Assembly (NCBI RefSeq): GCF_000003195.3
Contig: NC_012870.2
Coordinates: 48,796,967-48,860,966, forward strand
DNA: 64,000 bases
Direction: 5' to 3'
DNA from: Sorghum bicolor
Taxonomy: Eukaryota > Streptophyta > Magnoliopsida > Poales > Poaceae
Shown: positions 46,732 to 56,687 of the stretch, piece after piece
Layout of the letters: the number at the start of each line of letters is the position of its first letter
Position numbering within the stretch: the first letter of the stretch is position 1
Notes under the pieces: generated by a model
What the model was told of the DNA's origin: nothing
Seen by the model: the letters and a program-made list of their open reading frames with translations, nothing else
Databases searched by the model: none
Program-made: the position numbers and the translations under genes

Positions 46732-46743
46732 TGGTATCAAAGC
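46732..46743 (+). promoter_or_regulatory. tRNA-iMet-type primer-binding site of C
   Basis: TGGTATCAAAGC matches 11 of 12 bases of the usual plant initiator tRNA-Met primer site TGGTATCAGAGC, 3 bp after the LTR. Confidence 0.8.
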
Positions 46744-47625
46744 TTTTGGCCGTCTTAAGGTTTTGAAATTGCTATAAAATCCTTGCTCTATAAACCTTGA
46801 TCATTTCTTCTACACTATATCCTATTCATCTTCACCTTGTTGCTTATTTTAAAGACTTGTTCTCATCCCCACTTCTTGCTTTGAATATGCTTTTAGATCT
46901 TTTCTTACCACCTTCTAACGTCTTTGAAATAGGAGTTATAGGATCTTTACCCTTAATAGGAAGACAACGTTAGTACCGCAAGTTGAGTCAATGCTTGAAG
47001 TGTGAATTTTTGATGCTTGGTTTGGTTTGTTATTATGCTTATGCTTGATTTGGATCTTTGTAATGAGTGTAATGATATTGTGGATTTTCTCTACAATTTT
47101 ATTTAGTCTATAGGCCTAAGGCATAAGGATTAATGAACTAAATAGTTGGGTTTGGTTAAAATTCTGTTTATGTCTCTTGCTGATCTATGGAGCAGTCTGC
47201 AATAAACTGGTACATCTCAAAATCTGTTCGTGCAATGTTCATCAAATTTTCTAGGAACAAGTAGACTTCCATATCTTTCCAATGCCGTAAGAATGACCAT
47301 ATTATGTATTATGAGCTGTGAGTTATGACTATTTAAAGTTGAGGTTTCTGCGCAGTATGGAATTCTGGAACAGTTTTGGTTAGGCCCAGTTTTGACTAAT
47401 TCAGCGACAGAATCTGTTAATACGATATGAATGAAAGTTGTAGATAATTTCTTTATTTTTCCAACGGTGTGCAGAATGTATCCTTTTGAATTCTAGAACT
47501 CGAGATATGACTGACTTTCTGAACTGCTAATGTTGGATGTCGCCCAGAAAACTTCAGATTCAACGATCTCTTGTATTTATCATGTTGGATATTACTGAGA
47601 TATGTTTTTATACCTCGGAATGCAG
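46744..47625 (+). other. Leader of C, no gene seen
   Basis: AT-rich and non-coding. It ends in GGAATGCAG immediately before the gag ATG, an acceptor-like context also found at the gag start of H. Confidence 0.55.
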
Positions 47626-49156
47626 ATGGCAGCAAGAGGAAGAGGCAGAGGCAGAGGCCGTGGCAATGGTGGTAATGACCCAATTACTGTGGAAGAGCTC
47701 ATGCAGACTCAGAATGAGATGATGCACGTTTTCATGCAGCACCTACAAGAGCAACCTCCACCACCACCACCACCTGTTCATGTGAGAGATAAGCGTGGCA
47801 AATTTATGAAGGGAAGACCTCTGGTATTTACACATTCAGCTGATCCTATGGAGGCAGATGATTGGCTACGTGCGGTGGAGAGGCAACTGAGCATGGCACA
47901 GTGCAATGACTTAGAGAAGGTGTTGTATGCTTCTGGACAACTTCAGGGAGCAGCTCAGACCTGGTGGGAGTCATATCAAGCTGCTCGTCCCAACAATGCT
48001 CCTCGTGTCACTTGGTTAGAATTTTGCAGAGACTTCCGAGCACGACACATCAATGAGGGAATGATGGAGCTTAAGCAGGAAGAATTTAGATCTCTCAGGA
48101 TGGGTTCCATGTCTGTGGCTGAGTATCATGACATGTTTGAGCAGTTGACTCGCTATGCCCCAAACGAAGTTAGTGAAGATGCTGACAAACAACGTCTCTT
48201 CATGAAAGGCCTTTACTATGAACTCCGATTGCAACTGGCTGGAAATACCTACCGTACCTTCCAGGCTCTGGTGAACCATGCCATTGTGTTGGATAACATG
48301 CGCAAAGGTCAGGATAAGAAGAGGAGGATGCTAGACAAGGGTCTGGAGGCAACAACCGCCAACGTTTCAATTCTCAACAGAGCGATCAACAGAGCTTCCA
48401 GGGACCAGTTAGTCAATGGGATCGCAACTGACAATCTCAGCGTAATCCTAACCAACAACAGAGTGGACAGCAGACTTCCCGCTCAGGAAATTCAAATGCC
48501 ACCTCTATGAAGAGAAGTGCTCCCAATACCCCTACTAGATGTTTTCACTGTGGAAAAGAAGGTCATATGTCATATGATTGCCCGGAGAGATTCCACCAGC
48601 AGAAAAATAATCAAAAGTCTAATTCTCATGGAGCAAAGGTGAACCACGTGGCTGCCGAGACAGTACAGGAGAGACCAGAAATTATGATGGGTACGTTCAG
48701 TATCAACTCTATTCCCGCTACAGTTTTATTTGATTCTGGAGCTTCGCATACATTCATATCACAAGCATTTGTTAGAGTTCGTAGCATTCCACTAGTTGCC
48801 ATGAAAACCCCCATGCTCGTAAACTCACAGGGAGGGACTATATCCGTTTCTTTTTGTTGCCCCTCAGTAAGTCTTTCTTTAAGGGGGGTAGATTTCCCGG
48901 TTAGTCCCATGGTTATGAGAACCTCAGCATAGATGTGATATTGGGTTTGGATTGGATGAAGAAATATGCTACGGAAATTAAGTGCAAAGAGAAAGTAGTA
49001 GTTGTGACAACACCCAAGGGAGAGAGAATCAGGGTGGATGTAGCAGTGCAGACTCCACCCACAGCTACAGTGAATCGGCTGGGTGATGGTGTTGATCTTC
49101 AGGACTGTGTAGGGAATAAATTTTCAGATAAGTTACCAGGTATGTTACTTGACTAG
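47626..49156 (+). pseudogene. gag-protease of C, with two frameshifts
   Basis: The start at ATG 47626 is chosen because it opens with the Arg/Gly-rich MAARGRGRGRGRG and matches the gag start context of H; an in-frame ATG at 47602 would add eight residues. The gag domain follows (DDWLRAVERQLSM, AAQTWWESYQAARP, SMSVAEYHDMFEQLTRYAP). A frameshift near 48340 moves the Gln/Asn/Ser-rich linker into another frame, where one TGA also lies. A CCHC knuckle CFHCGKEGHMSYDC is at about 48541-48585. The protease core LFDSGASHTFISQAFV is near 48727-48775. A second frameshift near 48918 precedes ILGLDWMKKYATEI. The frame ends at 49156, just after the start of the linker to RT. Confidence 0.85.
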
Positions 49157-49306
49157 AGACATTGAATTTGCTGGTGCAACGGAATTGGTATCCACAAGCA
49201 GAATCAACTTGGTAAAGAGGGAATGATTGGTGAGGGTCACAACCATAGTGGTTTGTTTTTGCACTGCTCAATCTCGAGGACGAGATTCTTTTAAGGGGGT
49301 AGAACT
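49157..49306 (+). other. Deletion scar and purine tract of C
   Basis: After the linker to RT the sequence passes to the end-of-pol tail (ATCTCGAGGACGAGATTCTT) and purine tract TTTTAAGGGGG at about 49289-49299. The polymerase and integrase that normally lie between are absent. Confidence 0.7.
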
Positions 49307-51970
49307 TGTAACACCCAAAAATTTTCTTTTGAATTAATAGGATTTAATGAGAATTATTTAAGCAATTTTTGTGGGCATTTAACCTAGTAAATAAAATATT
49401 TTTTTCAAAATTAAAATTCATTATAAGTTTAGAAACTTGATTGTGCATTCATGCTGGAGAATAATTGTTTTTGTGCTGTTGTTCTGTTTTTGTTTTAATT
49501 GTTCTTGCTCAAAAACTCTTTTGGGAAAAAAGAATTGAAAAAGAAAAAAAAATAAAAAAAGAAAAAGGGGAGACAGCTCCCTGGAACCAGGCCACAGCCC
49601 AGCTAACAACCCCCCCCCGCGCCTCCTCCTTCCCCGGCCCGCTAGCGCGGCCCACCAAGCGCCAGGCCGGCCTGCACGCGCCTTTCTCCTCTCCTTGCTC
49701 TGCCTCTCTATGGCTGACGGCCGGGGCCCGCATGTCAGCGACCATCTCCTTCTTCCTTCTTGAGTCCGAACGGGACACGACGTCGTCGGCCGAATTCAAT
49801 CCCGGGATTCGCGATTCCTTGCCAAACGTGAAAACCGACCCCTATATAATCTCAAGCATCGCCCGCACTCCGTTCCTTTCCAACCGCGCCGCAGAAACCT
49901 AGCCCTAGCAGCTTATCTTGTTGTTTTGGATCTCGCCGGCGATTTTCTCCGCCCCGGCGCGTATGCAGCCATCTCTGCTCCTTCTCTGGCCGAACCAACC
50001 CTCTAGGTGAGCTTGCGATGCTTTTCTCCATCTCCCGGTGCCCTTGAATCGACGTTTGGTGCTGGATTTCGCGAAAGCCGAGGTCGACAGCGAGCTCCGA
50101 AGCGGCAGCAATGGCGCCGCCGCGCCGGAGGTCTCCCTAGCGACCGGCCGCCGCCGGCTGGCGCCCCAGACGTGCCCGAGCCGTCCACTTCAAGATCAAG
50201 GGCCAAGAAACAAGGATACCCCTTCACTTGCAGTTTTGCGAAAGAGTCCCTGGATAACTGAGTATTCAACCCGCAGTCCCAAGGCGCCTGAGTAAAACGT
50301 GTTTTCCAACTTTGAAAACGTATTTCTAGCCGGCTGAGTTCAAATGCGCTTTCCAGAAATTACAGTTTTGCCATTGGTTTTGTTTTGGTCATAACATATT
50401 CATTTTAACTCCGTTTTTGTCCATTCAAATTTCGTTAGATTCGTATTTACGAGCTCTACATGTTAGAAGTATTAGTTTACTGTTTTGAAACTTTTTAATT
50501 TCCTGGAACTATTTAATTAATTATTTCTCTATAGGAAATCTTGGAAAATGCATAACTTCTCCGTTTTAATTCCATTTTTCGTGAACTTTACGTTTGTGTG
50601 ATTGTAGCGCTGCGTAGAATATTTTCATAAACTTTTACCTTTGATTTCTCACTGTTGGTGTAATGTTCTAATTATAGCTTGTTTGCTTTGTGTATGATTG
50701 TCTACATTGGATTGCGTGTTGTTGATTGATGTTTGGGAATAGACGGTGAGCCGTACGTTGGTGATCAAGACCAAGCTTTTGAAGACCAGCAGGCTCAGGA
50801 GAGCTTTCATCAAGGCAAGTATAACTTGGGATCATCCTTGTTACCTATTCACTTATAACTACACATATATGTCATATGCATGCTATCACCTTGTCGACCT
50901 TAGCAAAATCATAGATGATTCTTACCTGGATTCCTTGTTACCTACTTGATATGCATTTGGTGTAGATGTGCTAGTGCTTGATATAATCCATGATCTTGTA
51001 AGATGATTAATAGCTATGCAATGAACGTTAAAAGATGACAAATAACTATATGAGATCTTGTCTGTAAGTGATCATCGGGACAACAGTGCAACCATGAGGG
51101 CTATAATGGCTCTGGCTTTAGCTCAGTATGAAGACCTTTTCTAGCTTGTTAGAGGTTACCCGAAAGGGCGGAGGGGCTGAACCGTTTTGGGTATAGTGTG
51201 GCCTCTGTCTATATGTGTATAGGCTGCGAGTCATTGTGCCATCAGAAGGGGGGCTCTATATCTGCGTGCAAATGAAACCTTGCGGCCCTAACATGTTAGA
51301 CGAACTTTTGAAAGGCTTCATAGTGATCCCTGCCGACCTTCCTTGGAAGTGGGTTAAGAGGCTCGCGACCTCGAGTGAAAGGGTAAATCATGACTCATGG
51401 GTAAAGATATACAACCTCTGCAGAGTGTAAAACTGGTATACTAGCCGTGCTCACGGTTATGAGCGGCCTTGGGGGTTCTTGCTGCGACGACGATGAGCTT
51501 GTTAAGTTGTTATGTTCATTTGATTATCGTTTATGCTATGAGATTAATTATGCTTACACTTGATCATGTGATTAATGAATTATTTATGTTACCTTGACAT
51601 TTGCTATTTAATTATACACCTGCTATCTACCTTTAAAAGCTAAATGCAGTCAAACCAGTGTCAGCTATTTGAGCCTCATGAACCCCTTGTTATACTTGTT
51701 GAGTACGATATGTGCTCACTCTTGCAATTGCCCAACACCCCAGATTATGCTAATGATGATGATTGGAATGAGGACTATCGCTATGAGTATTAGGTTTGGA
51801 GTCAACCAGTCAACAGTGTCCCTATGTGGAGCTTCCGTCGAGAGCGTTGTTTACTTTATGCTATCATTTTTGTATGAGACTATGTGATATATTATATTCC
51901 GCTATGTAATAAACACTGCAATGGTACATTTGAGATTTGTCTACTTATGTGTGTGACTGTTTCTGGGGCA
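49307..51970 (+). repeat. 3' LTR of C, first part
   Basis: Nearly identical to 44016 onward. TATATAA at 49843-49849. Interrupted at 51971 by solo LTR J and finished at 53615-53668. Confidence 0.92.
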
Positions 51971-53614
51971 TGTTGGGTATTCTTAACATCATTACCAAAA
52001 GTAGACTAAGTTCTCTAAATCTAGTAACGGTGCCAAAAATGCCAAACCTATCCCTCACACCACTTAAGCCAAGTTGTCATCCCCAGCATGACATGAGAGA
52101 CGCGGTATTGAAATATGCAATTGCTCTTCTAAATAAATAATGAATGGGATCTGCAAGTGCACAGATTAATACCGATGCAGCATTTTAACCGGGAAGTATT
52201 CCAGGTATCGTTATTTATATTTTTACCACTGGGAAGAGATTAGCAATCATCAATATTGATTACAGAATAGAATATGAGATTGAGCATCTATCATTGCATA
52301 TGTAATTGAGAACATTTATCTAACTCTTCATACAGGGATAAGTGTCACATAAAAGATATATGAAATAATGAATAGTGACAAAGATAATTAATCTGATCAG
52401 CCACATAATAAATATGATAAGCACCTCAATTAGATACTCTAGAAAGTCATTAGCATGGAACTACAAGAATATTCCCTAAGTTATTCTCAACTATATAGTC
52501 TAGCATTATCATATTTAGTGCAAGCATACTTAGCAATCATTGTGAGACAAGACTACGCCCATGCATAGTGATATTAGCAAGGTAAATGAGAAACATAGCA
52601 ATCACTCGCCTGTAATAATGTTGCTCTGCCAGCCCAATACACGAGAGGGGGACTATATAAGAATCAATGAAGCTGTCACTATCACGAACTACCCCACGAT
52701 CTGGCATATTGGGTACAATCGCAGATAAATACGGTATAAGCACCACGCCTACACAATATCTATCATTTACCCATGGATCTGATGGATAAACGCTATACGA
52801 TCCTAAGCATGTATATAGATCCAATCTAACTAAGCCAAGTACATAACTATGATAAACTAAGAACAATATAATCTTGAATATAAGCAAGTAGAGCAAAGTC
52901 ATAAGCAATATATTGAAGTAGAACAAAGTCATATTCATAATATTGAAGAACAAAGATAATTAGAAGAACAATTAGAAGCACAATTAGAGAATTACCAAGA
53001 ATCCTCTTGACAGATCCGGAAACCAATCGAAGATTGACTCCTTCTAGTTCTAATCCTATGTAGCTATGCTAATCTAGATGTCTAATTGATGTGGTGGCTC
53101 TAATCTTGATCAGAGGCTTCTTCCTCCCTTGAGAATAATGAATTAGGGTTGAGAGGCTCTCTCCTCTAGGGGCCAGGGGGTCTGGTTTTATAGTCCCTTC
53201 AAGTGAATATGGGCCGTTGGATCAAACCGACATAGATTGTATGGTTTAGGTTCATCCTTTAGGTCGGTGGAGATCTCCCACGAAGCAGAGTCCCGATTGG
53301 ACTCAGGGAGGGGGCGGGCGCCCAGGGGAACAGGGCGGCCGCCCTGCCTCTGGCCCCGTTTCGTCTCCGCTTCGGTCTCGTGGCTTCTGGAGTCTTCTAG
53401 ATGTAAGATAATTGCGCGGTACGTTAATATCTCTATGTAATCCCGACGTGTGGGCCTTTCTTCCGTATTTCCTGATAACCCCCCGTAGAAATAGACAAAC
53501 ACCAAAACTCATGGAATTCTGTCAGATAAAACCCTAAGTCTAGATGTTGATTTCATTTGGATCCTTTTCTTTGTTTATTTGATAATTAAATTTGATACTT
53601 AAGGACCATCAACA
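51971..53614 (-). mobile_element. Element J: solo LTR of the A family, minus strand; TSD GGGCA
   Basis: 1644 bp, beginning TGTTGGGTATTC and ending CCATCAACA, matching the A LTR in reverse. GGGCA at 51966-51970 and 53615-53619 flanks it. No internal sequence is present. Confidence 0.93.
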
Positions 53615-53673
53615 GGGCACATGAGTCTTTTATGCATCCTATTTTGTTCTTAAAATATGGGTGTGACATAATC

Positions 53674-54383
53674 AGATAGATCAAAGTCATATTCATAGTA
53701 GCAAGAACTAATATAAATATCACAAAGAAGAATAAGAGTTTACCAAGAACGAAGATAGATCCGGACTCCAAGCTAGGCTTGACTCCTTCTAAATCTATTC
53801 CTATGTAGCTATGCTATAGAACTATAGAGATCTAATTGAGATGGTGGCTAAGAACCCTAAAGAGATAGATCCATTCGAGGGACCCCTCTCTATCTAATTT
53901 TGAATTCTTTAGAGAATAATGAATTCCTCCTCTCCAAGGGGTCAGGGTTATATTTATAGCCCCCTAGGAAGCAACACAGCTCTCGGATCAAACAGACTTA
54001 AACATACGGTCAAGATTACTCCTCAAAGACAGTGGAGGCAGGATCCGCGAGGTGGCAGCTGATTGGCTACAGGCCTCGAGCGGCCGCCCCTGCCAGGTGG
54101 GGCGCCCGCCCCTGGCTGGCTGCCAGGGGCCCCCACTTTGCAGGGTCACCTTCTCGTGTCTTCTAGAGTATTTTTGAGTTGATGTTCACGTATTCTCTCT
54201 ATGTAAATCTGAGATGTGGACGTCCTTTTGTTCTTATTTCGATACTCCCCCTGCAGAAATAAACAATCACCAAAACTTGTGGAATTCTGTTAGTGATAGC
54301 CCCTATAACTAGATGATATTCTAATTTTAGTCCTTTCTCATCCTATGTTGATGGTTAAAAAGAGTACTTATCTACCGTCAACA
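53674..54383 (-). repeat. Right LTR of I-D, final part
   Basis: It continues the LTR beyond C and ends CTACCGTCAACA. It holds a U3-like half with a TATTTATA motif near 53951-53958 (TATAAATA on the minus strand). Confidence 0.8.
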
Positions 54384-55118
54384 GGCATTCATCTAAATTC
54401 TCGCAGTCCTTGCCACGGTACAGGATGTAGTCATTTGGACATGCATGTATCTTTTGGATTTCTAATCCCAAATGGTAGATAACCTGTTTTGCTTTATTTA
54501 TAGTGGTAGGCAATTCATTTGGCTTCACAAGCATCTTTTTTTGGATCTTGAGGATTGCCCAAATGCCTTGTCGGATACACCATTCTTTGCCTTCTATTGC
54601 AGCAATTCTAGTGTTGTACCCAACTTTTTTGCCCCTCTTCGGCGGTCGGGTATAGCAATTTATTGTGATCATCTAGCATGAGATGAAACTTGATCTTCTC
54701 CTTTTTACTTCCGCATTCTCTCTGTGCATCACGAATGGCATCACCAAGATCATCCATGAGCTCATCTTCTACGGCCACCTCTTCTTCATGTTTTTGCAAT
54801 GGAGTATCATTTAAAAAGGAACCATATTCAACAATAATATCATCATGGTCCAATTGTTCTTCATCTTCTTCTATCATAACCACGTTTTCTCCATGCTTAG
54901 TCCAACAGTTATAGTTTGGTATGAAACCCGACTTAAACAAATGTGCATGTAGAGTCCTTGCACTAGCATATTCCGTCAAATTCTTACATACGACACATGG
55001 ACAACACACGAAACCATTCCTCTTTTTTGCATCGGCCACACGTAAGAAAACAATGCACACCATCAATGAACTCCTAGGAGCAACGATCAATGTTATACAT
55101 CCAATACCATGCTTTCAT
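54384..55118 (-). pseudogene. N-terminal part of TNP2-type CACTA transposase
   Basis: Minus strand. From the ATG at 55118 the frame reads MKAWYWMYN, meets a TAG, and continues with EFIDGVHCFLRVADAKKRNGF-type sequence. A Cys-rich motif follows (CCPCVVCKN), then RTLHAHLFKSGFIPNYNCWTKHGE, typical of the transposase N-terminus. An acidic stretch follows, and a frameshift near 54630 leads to KAKQVIYHLGLEIQKIHACPNDYILYRGKDCENLDEC. I-D interrupts it directly after that Cys. The catalytic domain is absent, so this is a pseudogene. Confidence 0.85.
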
Positions 55119-55497
55119 GTGTAGTTACATGACATAATATATGAAAACATCATTATATAATAACTTGTTAAGATACACTACTTGCATGAGACCAAAAGTC
55201 TACTAAATTTAATAAAGTCTTGCTACAATGTAAATGCTTGCAACTAGCATTATACAAAGTAAACCTAAAATGAACTTCAGCAGCAAAATGATTTCACGAT
55301 CAAAGGCAACTAAAACAGAGAGATCATTCATCTGTTCAGCATTGATGGTCTTCTTCTGCTGGCTCACGTGCTCAACATAATCTTCCTTCTAGTACTAACC
55401 TTGACATCCAGTGCCATCCCACTAAAATTAGAACATATATTTAAATAAGAACTTTAATCGAAATCAAGAAAATAGGTATAAATTAACCATAACCATC
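55119..55497 (-). other. CACTA interior, no gene seen
   Basis: AT-rich sequence between the transposase start and the GRF frame. No motif is recognised. Confidence 0.5.
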
Positions 55498-55689
55498 TTA
55501 TGTAATAAAATAACCCAAATTGCGATCCAGACACTTGTAGAAGATACGACCCTTGTTGGGACACTCTTTCTTCACTCGGTACTCCTTCATAATATTCCGC
55601 TGACACTCGCCCCAAGCAATGAAAGGAAGGTCTGGCCTCATTCGTTTTTGAACCCGATGAGAGGCCGAGGAATCAGAAGCAGCTGCCAT
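55498..55689 (-). CDS. GRF-type zinc-finger ORF of the CACTA element
   Basis: A 63-residue minus-strand frame: MAAASDSSASHRVQKRMRPD, then CQRNIMKEYRVKKECPNKGRIFYKC. This matches the GRF zinc-finger pattern (Cys, then GRxFYxC) that often accompanies plant CACTA transposons. It could be the first exon of a second CACTA protein; the last residues (NLGYFIT) look like read-through of a splice donor region. The nucleic-acid-binding role is inferred from the family. Confidence 0.55.
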   Translation of the reverse strand: MAAASDSSASHRVQKRMRPDLPFIAWGECQRNIMKEYRVKKECPNKGRIFYKCLDRNLGYFIT

Positions 55690-56128
55690 CTACTCTCTAT
55701 ATATCGATTTTTAATTTGTAAACTTCCATAAATTTCTCAGTTTCTAAACATACAAATCAGATTATAAAAGAACACCTTAAAATCCTCTATTGCTCTCTAG
55801 ATACATAAACCATGAAATGTGATATGAATACTAGCACAAAAAGGTGTATACTAGTTTTGATGAACTAATTTAACCTTATCATCAAGTGACTTTGAGTTCA
55901 AATGTTGCACAAATAATAATAAAAAAACCACCATAAACTTTACATATATCTAGACCACGAAATCAGATATGCTACTAATAAATCACGAGATGATGAAGTT
56001 AGTAACATTCACAACTAAAGAATCAAAGAGGGAGTAGTTTTGTGATGACCAAACACGAAGCAAGCTAGAAGTGAAGTCGAATGGCTCGGGCTGCAGAAAG
56101 AAGAAGACCCAGGATATATAATAAGGGA

Positions 56129-56167
56129 CCTTTAGTTTCGGTTTGGGTTCCCAACCGGGACTAAAGG
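56129..56167. repeat. Subterminal inverted repeat of CACTA
   Basis: CCTTTAGT at 56129 pairs with ACTAAAGG ending at 56167, and GGTT...AACC pairs inside, giving a nearly perfect 39-nt hairpin. A weaker relative is at about 56209-56246. Such repeats are the usual binding sites for the CACTA-encoded accessory protein. Confidence 0.65.
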
Positions 56168-56509
56168 ATTAGGCCCGGATGGCAATTGATACGGGGATTA
56201 AATGATAACCTTTAGTACCAGTTGGTTATACTGTCTGGGACTAAAAATGTCCTGCTAGCTACAAAAGCCTGACATTAGAGCCGCTGGGCAGGTGCCTTTA
56301 ATCGCGGTTGGTTTCTTAGACCGAGAATAATTATATATTTCGTCCGGACGCTAAAATTATGGAGATCAAAGCCAAAATCTAGAGCGAATCAAAAGTCTGT
56401 TCTCTAGTAATGCCATTAGCCGGTGTATTGCCGAGCAAGGAAACAAAATTAGAGGAACACAAAAAGAAATATCGATATCTGGTTCCTTTCCCGTGCCTCT
56501 CTCTCTGCC

Positions 56510-56517
56510 TATATAAA
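56510..56517 (+). promoter_or_regulatory. TATA box of the alcohol dehydrogenase-like gene
   Basis: TATATAAA lies 170 bp upstream of the ATG, preceded by a CT-rich tract (CTCTCTCTGCC). The untranslated leader to 56687 is also CT-rich near 56599. The CACTA end at 56412 leaves less than 100 bp of unique sequence above this box. Confidence 0.75.
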
Positions 56518-56687
56518 CAGACCAGCAGGCCTGCTCAACTTGTCTCGATCCCCAGCTCACCACTAGAGCCAAGAAAGAGCTCCATTCATTTCCCCCCTCT
56601 CTGTCTCTGAAAAGCAAACCAGCTAGCAAAGGGCCGGAGAGAAGAGAACCAACAAGGCATCAACCATCAATATCGATCGAAGACACC

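Larger units (their letters stand above)
44016..53668 (+). mobile_element. Element C: gag-pro-only chromovirus derivative; TSD TAATC; contains solo LTR J
   Basis: TAATC flanks it exactly. The 5' LTR is 44016-46728 (2713 bp). The internal region is 46729-49306. The 3' LTR is 49307-51970 plus 53615-53668. Near-identity of the LTRs indicates a fairly recent insertion. Internally there is a tRNA-iMet-type primer site, gag, a zinc knuckle and protease. The sequence then jumps from the protease/RT linker (FSDKLPG) to the end-of-pol tail and purine tract, with RT, RNase H and integrase missing. It would need a full-length relative to move. Confidence 0.93.
36688..54383 (-). mobile_element. Element I-D: tRNA-Asp non-autonomous element with mismatched LTRs; contains C and J
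   Basis: The left LTR is 36688-37844 (1157 bp, F-type). The internal region runs on the minus strand from 43082 to 37845 and includes gag and double-protease relics. The right LTR is 43083-44015 plus 53674-54383, after removal of C (about 1.64 kb, with an A-type R/U5 half). The flanks do not form a duplication: ATATT is on the left and GGCAT on the right. The left flank is the LTR of H and the right flank is a CACTA element. This is best explained by recombination between two related elements, or by deletion. Confidence 0.8.
54384..56412 (-). mobile_element. 5' part of a CACTA (En/Spm-type) transposon
   Basis: The minus strand begins at 56412 with CATTACTAGAGAACAG, a one-base variant of the CACTACTAG-type terminus. 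Subterminal repeats of the CCGGGACTAAAGG type follow (56120-56300), then a small GRF-zinc-finger frame, then the start of a TNP2-type transposase. The element is cut at 54384 by the edge of I-D, and its other end is not in the window. Its terminus lies about 98 bp upstream of the dehydrogenase TATA box. Confidence 0.8.

Noticed and set aside
44714..50295. GC-rich frames of 60-90 codons repeated near 44720 and 50007
   Set aside because: They are the two LTR copies of C and differ in frame-neutral ways. The frames cross the donor-like site and lack a domain.
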